A stretch of 64,000 nt of DNA from Vitreoscilla stercoraria DSM 513 (GTDB lineage: Bacteria; Pseudomonadota; Gammaproteobacteria; Burkholderiales; Neisseriaceae), in the NCBI RefSeq assembly GCF_000382305.1, contig NZ_KB908029.1:1-64000 (forward strand), written 5' to 3'. Positions within the stretch are counted from its first letter, which is position 1; each line of letters opens with the position of its first letter. The translations under genes and the position numbers were made by a program. Positions 60,010 through 64,000 of this stretch are shown here, one piece after another. The notes beneath the pieces were generated by a model. The model saw only the letters and a program-made list of their open reading frames with translations, had not been told where the DNA came from and searched no databases.

Positions 60010-61044
60010 TTAATCCTTATTGAATGTTTGACGGGTTAACACCATCGCGTCGCCATAACTGAAAAAGCGGTATTCGTTTTCGATAGCATGTTGGTACAAC
60101 GCCATGATTTTTTCATAACCATGAAACGCACTGACCAGCATCATCAACGTGGATTTAGGCAAATGGAAATTGGTAATCAAGCGATCGACCACTTTGATTT
60201 CAAAGCCGGGCGTAATAAAAATATCGGTGTCACCCGAACCCGCTTGCAAGCGTCCTGTAAGCGCAGCAGACTCCAAAGCGCGCATACTGGTGGTGCCTAC
60301 TGCCCAAACATGGTTGCCACGCGCTTTCGCTTCATCAATGGCATCAACCACGCTTTGTGCGACCCAAAAACGCTCTGAATGCATGTGATGCTCTTCAATA
60401 TTATCCACTTTCACAGGTTGGAACGTGCCTGCGCCAACGTGCAAAGTCACAAAATGCAAGGCCACACCTTTGTCTTGCAATTGTTGCAAAATTTCAGGTG
60501 TGAAGTGCAAACCTGCAGTCGGAGCGGCTACTGCACCATCGTTTTGCGCATACACCGTTTGGTAACGCTCATCGTCATCTGCATCATCTGCACGCTCAAT
60601 ATACGGCGGCAAAGGCATATGTCCTTGCTCTTCTAACACTTCCCACACCGTTTTTTCGCCTTGAAATTGCAAGACAAACAAAGCGTCTTTGCGCTCAACC
60701 ATCACTGCCTTGTCTTCGCCAAACTCCAAGACCATGCCAGGCTTAGGCGATTTAGACGAACGTACGTGCGCCCAAACCGTATGATCATCCATCACACGTT
60801 CCACCAAAACCTCAATTTTGCCACCGCTGGCTTTTTGACCAAACAAACGGGCTTTGATGACTTTGGTGTCATTCATCACCAACACGTCGCCAGATTTGAA
60901 AAACGAAACGACATCTGGAAAATGTAAATTTTGGAAGGCTTGGTCTTGCCAAGAAGCCAACAAACGGCTACTGCCACGAACCTCAGGAGGGTGTTGCGCA
61001 ATCAAAGCTTCAGGAAGCTCAAAGTCAAAATCATTAATGTGCAT
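60010..61044 (-). CDS. queA: S-adenosylmethionine:tRNA ribosyltransferase-isomerase QueA
   Basis: QueA makes epoxyqueuosine on tRNA from preQ1-tRNA and SAM. ATG 61044 (MHINDFDFELPEALIAQHP) gives 344 residues; the frame from 61080 adds a non-homologous leader and is not used. Family segments visible are SRLLASWQDQ, VLVMNDTKVIKARLFGQK, GAVAAPTAGLHFT, LHVGAGTFQPVK, and NFHLPKSTLMMLVSAF. It is followed two bases later by DUF971. A DUS copy at 60248-60260 lies inside it. Confidence 0.96.
   Translation of the reverse strand: MHINDFDFELPEALIAQHPPEVRGSSRLLASWQDQAFQNLHFPDVVSFFKSGDVLVMNDTKVIKARLFGQKASGGKIEVLVERVMDDHTVWAHVRSSKSPKPGMVLEFGEDKAVMVERKDALFVLQFQGEKTVWEVLEEQGHMPLPPYIERADDADDDERYQTVYAQNDGAVAAPTAGLHFTPEILQQLQDKGVALHFVTLHVGAGTFQPVKVDNIEEHHMHSERFWVAQSVVDAIDEAKARGNHVWAVGTTSMRALESAALTGRLQAGSGDTDIFITPGFEIKVVDRLITNFHLPKSTLMMLVSAFHGYEKIMALYQHAIENEYRFFSYGDAMVLTRQTFNKD
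60248..60260 (+). repeat. DUS-like word inside queA
   Basis: AAGCGTCCTGTAA within the coding sequence; here the coding-strand reading is Leu-Thr-Gly-Arg-Leu, not the LQDA reading seen in other genes. Confidence 0.8.
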
Positions 61045-61101
61045 TGTAATATGCTTATTCAAACAACAGAAAAACGGCATTATACGCCTGTATACAACAA
61101 A

Positions 61102-61115
61102 TAGCGTCCTGTAAA
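61102..61115 (+). repeat. Single DUS-like word upstream of queA and aroQ
   Basis: TAGCGTCCTGTAAA, one base short of the full word, in the 270-base divergent region between queA and aroQ. The rest of this region shows no gene. Confidence 0.75.
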
Positions 61116-61314
61116 ACTGAAATTACACTCGAATATTTTGTATTTTTTTCATAGCAAGAATGCCCACAAAACAGTACAATGCGCTTCTTTTATCTATTTG
61201 GTGTTTTTACTTCAATCGCAAAAAACAGTATTTCTAAGCTGTATTTTATCGACAATACTAGCTTTTTCGCTGCAGTTGAGTAAAAATGATGAATTACTTT
61301 ATCGAAACCTGTGT

Positions 61315-61755
61315 ATGAGCGACTTATTGGTCTTACACGGCCCTAACTTGAATTTATTAGGCAGCCGCGAACCTGAAATCTATGGTGCCACCACTTTAGC
61401 AGACATCAATGCCCAACTGACACATATGGCGCAAGAGGCTGCTTTAAGCATTGATACCTTACAAAGCAATGCTGAATATGTCTTAATCGACCGTATCCAT
61501 GCCGCCCGTTTAGACGGCACACGCATGATACTCATCAATCCTGGTGCTTTTACCCATACCAGTGTCGCTTTGCGCGATGCCTTGACTGGTGTAGCATTAC
61601 CATTTCTTGAAGTTCATTTGTCCAACGTTCATGCACGCGAACCGTTTCGCCAACATTCATATTTATCCGATGTGGCCAAAGGTGTCATTTGTGGTTTAGG
61701 AGTACACAGCTACTACCTCGCCATGCAATACGCCATCACCACATTAAAAGCATAA
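61315..61755 (+). CDS. aroQ: 3-dehydroquinate dehydratase, type II
   Basis: A 146-residue type II dehydroquinase of the shikimate pathway, usually a dodecamer. ATG 61315 (MSDLLVLHGPNLNLLGSRE) is the family N-terminus; the longer frame from 61138 is not used. Substrate-binding and catalytic landmarks are HGPNLNLLG, SNAEYVLIDRIH, LINPGAFTHTSVALRDAL and EVHLSNVHAREPFR. The ribosome binding site is weak. It is 17 bases upstream of accB, as in many betaproteobacteria, so aroQ-accB-accC-prmA may be one operon. Confidence 0.96.
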   Translation: MSDLLVLHGPNLNLLGSREPEIYGATTLADINAQLTHMAQEAALSIDTLQSNAEYVLIDRIHAARLDGTRMILINPGAFTHTSVALRDALTGVALPFLEVHLSNVHAREPFRQHSYLSDVAKGVICGLGVHSYYLAMQYAITTLKA

Positions 61756-61772
61756 CAAAAGGAAAACTTTCC

Positions 61773-62225
61773 ATGGATTTACGTAAATTAAAAAAATTGA
61801 TTGATTTGGTTGAAGAATCTGGTATTGCCGAAATCGAAGTGACCGAAGGCGAGGACAAAGTTCGTGTGACACGCACTTACGCTGCACCTGCTACCACTTA
61901 TGCAGCACCTGCACCAACTTACAACATCCCAGCTGCGGCACCTACGGCAGTCGTGGCAGAAGTTGCGGCGGCACCTGCGGCAGTTTCTACTGCCAACGCT
62001 TTGAAATCACCTATGGTCGGTACTTTCTATCGTGCGGCCAGCCCAACTGCGGCTGTGTTTGTCAGCGAAGGTCAAACCGTTAAAGTGGGTGATACTTTGT
62101 GTATCATCGAAGCGATGAAATTGATGAATGAAATTGAAGCCGACCGTGCTGGTGTGGTGAAACAAATCTTGATTACTGACGGTCAACCGGTTGAATACGG
62201 TGAACCATTGTTCATCATCGAATAA
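61773..62225 (+). CDS. accB: Acetyl-CoA carboxylase biotin carboxyl carrier protein
   Basis: A 150-residue BCCP. ATG 61773 follows AAAAGGAAAAC; the upstream frame to 61689 overlaps aroQ. The N-terminal segment MDLRKLKKLIDLVEESG, an Ala/Pro-rich linker (about 40-70) and the C-terminal biotinyl domain with the biotinylated lysine in EAMKLMNE are all present. AccB with AccC supplies the biotin carboxylase half of acetyl-CoA carboxylase for fatty acid synthesis. Confidence 0.97.
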   Translation: MDLRKLKKLIDLVEESGIAEIEVTEGEDKVRVTRTYAAPATTYAAPAPTYNIPAAAPTAVVAEVAAAPAAVSTANALKSPMVGTFYRAASPTAAVFVSEGQTVKVGDTLCIIEAMKLMNEIEADRAGVVKQILITDGQPVEYGEPLFIIE

Positions 62226-62288
62226 TTCTCCCCCCATTCCTGACACAGTGCTCTGTATAGAGCACTTGTACTCTCAAGGCTCAAGACC

Positions 62289-63650
62289 ATGTTCAAAAAA
62301 ATTCTGATTGCCAATCGTGGTGAAATTGCATTGCGCGTATTGCGTGCTTGCCGCGAATTAGGCATTGAAACCGTGGCTGTTCACTCTGAAGCCGACCGTG
62401 AAGCGATTTACGTGAAAATGGCCGATGAATCAGTGTGTATTGGCCCAGCCCAATCGGCTCAAAGCTATTTAAACATCCCTGCCATCATTGCAGCTGCCGA
62501 AGTTACCGGAGCCGAAGCCATCCACCCAGGCTATGGTTTTTTGTCTGAAAATGCCGATTTTGCCGACCGTGTCGAAGAATCTGGCTTTGCATTCATCGGC
62601 CCTCGTGGCGATACCATCCGTGTGATGGGTGACAAAGTCGCAGCCAAAGATGCGATGAAAGCCGCAGGCGTACCTTGCGTGCCTGGTTCTGATGGCGCGT
62701 TGCCTGACGATCCTGAAACCATCAAACGCATTGCCCAAGAAGTGGGCTTCCCTGTCATCATCAAAGCCGCAGGTGGCGGTGGTGGTCGTGGTATGCGCGT
62801 GGTTGAGCGTTTGGAAGATTTGATTTTATCCGTTGAAATGACCAAAACCGAAGCAGGCGCTGCGTTTGGCAATGCAACCGTATATATGGAACGCTATTTA
62901 CAAAAACCGCGCCATATTGAAGTACAGGTTTTGGCTGACCAACATGGTAATGTGATTTATTTGGCTGAACGCGATTGCTCTATGCAACGCCGCCATCAAA
63001 AAGTCATTGAAGAAGCGCCAGCGCCTGGCATCACCGATGAAGAACGTCGTAAAATCGGCGAAGCGTGTGTAGCGGCCTGTAAACGCATTAACTATCGTGG
63101 TGCGGGCACATTTGAATTTTTGTATGAAAATGGCGAATTCTTCTTCATTGAGATGAATACTCGCGTACAAGTTGAGCATCCTGTCACAGAAATGATTACA
63201 GGTGTCGACATTGTACAAGAACAAATTTTCGTGGCGGCAGGCTTGCCTTTGAGCTACACGCAAGACGACATCCAAATCCGCGGTCATGCGTTTGAATGTC
63301 GTGTCAATGCTGAAGACCCGTTTACATTTATTCCAAGCCCTGGTTTGATTCAAACTTACCATGCACCAGGTGGTCCTGGTATTCGCATGGACAGTCATAT
63401 ATACCAAGGCTATACCATTCCACCATTTTATGACAGCATGATTGGTAAAATCATCAGTATCGGTCACGACCGTGATAAAGCCATGGCGCGCATGCGTGTG
63501 GCATTGTCTGAGATTGCCATCACTGGTATCAAAACCAATACACCTTTACACCGTGAATTGTTTGACGATGCTGGCTTCATTGAAGGCGGCACCAGCATCC
63601 ATTACTTAGAACATTGGATGCAAGAGCACCACCCGAAAAAAGGATCTTAA
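62289..63650 (+). CDS. accC: Acetyl-CoA carboxylase biotin carboxylase subunit
   Basis: A 453-residue ATP-grasp enzyme that carboxylates the biotin of AccB. It starts MFKKILIANRGEIALRVLRA, with the ATP-binding glycine loop KAAGGGGGRGMRVV, LAERDCSMQRRHQKVIEEAP and the catalytic region FIEMNTRVQVEHPVTE. Length matches E. coli AccC (449). It follows accB after 63 bases, and prmA starts one base after its stop. A GGC-variant DUS lies inside at 63070-63083. Confidence 0.98.
   Translation: MFKKILIANRGEIALRVLRACRELGIETVAVHSEADREAIYVKMADESVCIGPAQSAQSYLNIPAIIAAAEVTGAEAIHPGYGFLSENADFADRVEESGFAFIGPRGDTIRVMGDKVAAKDAMKAAGVPCVPGSDGALPDDPETIKRIAQEVGFPVIIKAAGGGGGRGMRVVERLEDLILSVEMTKTEAGAAFGNATVYMERYLQKPRHIEVQVLADQHGNVIYLAERDCSMQRRHQKVIEEAPAPGITDEERRKIGEACVAACKRINYRGAGTFEFLYENGEFFFIEMNTRVQVEHPVTEMITGVDIVQEQIFVAAGLPLSYTQDDIQIRGHAFECRVNAEDPFTFIPSPGLIQTYHAPGGPGIRMDSHIYQGYTIPPFYDSMIGKIISIGHDRDKAMARMRVALSEIAITGIKTNTPLHRELFDDAGFIEGGTSIHYLEHWMQEHHPKKGS
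63070..63083 (+). repeat. GGC-variant DUS-like word inside accC
   Basis: TAGCGGCCTGTAAA in the accC coding sequence, the same variant that forms the perfect pair at 45716-45752. Confidence 0.7.
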
Positions 63651-63651
63651 T

Positions 63652-64000
63652 ATGGCATTTCAACAAGTCAACATCGTTGTTGCCTCTAAACAAGCTGAAT
63701 TGTTGTCAGACGAATTGATGGAAATTGGTGCCTTGAGCACCGCTATCGAAGACGCTTACGCAGGTACTGACAAAGAACAGCCGATTTTTGATGAACCCAA
63801 CGAGCCTAGCGCAGAAATTTGGGAACAAAGCCTCATCATTGCCATGTTTGATGAGGCTGCCGATATCAAACAAGCTTTGGCTTTGTTACCACCTGCCTTA
63901 CAAGTGGCAGAAGCCGATTACAAAATCACTTCAATTGAAGACCAAGATTGGGTGAAATTGACCCAATCGCAGTTTGACCCTATTCATGTGTCAGACCGTT
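63652..64000 (+). CDS. prmA: Ribosomal protein L11 methyltransferase PrmA, 5' part
   Basis: The first 116 residues of PrmA, which trimethylates ribosomal protein L11; the gene runs past the right edge of the window. The N-terminus MAFQQVNIVVASKQAELLSD and the segment SIEDQDWVKLTQSQFDPIHV match the family's substrate-recognition domain; the SAM-binding domain would lie outside. ATG 63652 has an AAGGATC box and lies one base after the accC stop, so it is in the same operon. Confidence 0.93.
   Translation, partial: MAFQQVNIVVASKQAELLSDELMEIGALSTAIEDAYAGTDKEQPIFDEPNEPSAEIWEQSLIIAMFDEAADIKQALALLPPALQVAEADYKITSIEDQDWVKLTQSQFDPIHVSDR

Noticed and set aside
954..63083. REP/BIME or MITE family instead of DUS
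   Set aside because: The unit is a 12-14 base word also present singly and inside genes, and it matches the DUS pattern; REP elements and MITEs are longer and structured.

Overview
The window comes from a low-to-moderate G+C betaproteobacterium that looks like a member of the Neisseriaceae. The case rests on gene content (a lipid-anchored azurin of the Laz type, an LgtF-like LOS glucosyltransferase, a secreted alpha-carbonic anhydrase, metX-metW, a pqiABC operon, monomeric isocitrate dehydrogenase) and, above all, on a 12-14 bp word, AAGCGTCCTGTA(AA). By eye about 29 copies of its 11-bp core GCGTCCTGTAA occur here, mostly as inverted pairs between genes. The word aligns with the Neisseriaceae DNA uptake sequence (DUS) family and looks like a dialect of it. 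I cannot name the genus.

Left end (1-6.7 kb): the 5' part of an IS256-family transposase runs off the window edge. Then comes a four-gene operon for demethylation of dimethylglycine/sarcosine-type substrates with folate-bound C1 handling: a cupin protein, PurU (10-formyl-THF deformylase, with a probable frameshift at its start), a dimethylglycine dehydrogenase/oxidase-type flavoprotein with a GcvT half, and an FTCD_C-FolD fusion whose FolD part lacks the usual cyclohydrolase lysine.

7-13.1 kb: de novo NAD synthesis (nadC diverging from nadA-nadB, with repeated palindromic motifs at both promoters), rho and trxA. 13.3-24.9 kb: a GT8 glycosyltransferase, a double-ATPase ABC protein (YejF type), small envelope proteins, a methyltransferase, mfd, a protoglobin, metX-metW and an LOS glycosyltransferase. 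25-33.3 kb: leuC, an entericidin-like lipoprotein, leuD, leuB, then pqiABC lipid-transport genes and a GNAT gene. 33.6-39.9 kb: an EamA exporter, an Arg-Glu-Arg-Glu-Glu tRNA cluster with a near-consensus promoter, carbonic anhydrase, hemB, azurin, an Ivy lysozyme inhibitor and serC.

40.2-51 kb: the translation/RNA block rimP-nusA-infB-rbfA, truB, rpsO, pnp, interrupted by a membrane-protein gene carrying an in-frame stop and by a DEDDy exonuclease. 51.2-58.8 kb: a secreted CAP-domain protein, monomeric icd, a possible His-Cys caspase-like protein, an unknown secreted protein, a Tat-exported multicopper oxidase and a DyP-type peroxidase. 58.8-64 kb: queA, DUF971 and ubiE on one strand, then aroQ, accB, accC and the start of prmA on the other.

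Most of the window is conserved core genome. The parts worth most attention are the DUS dialect, the C1 operon with its fusion protein, the nad operators and the caspase-like gene. All family assignments come from reading the translations; no database search was run.
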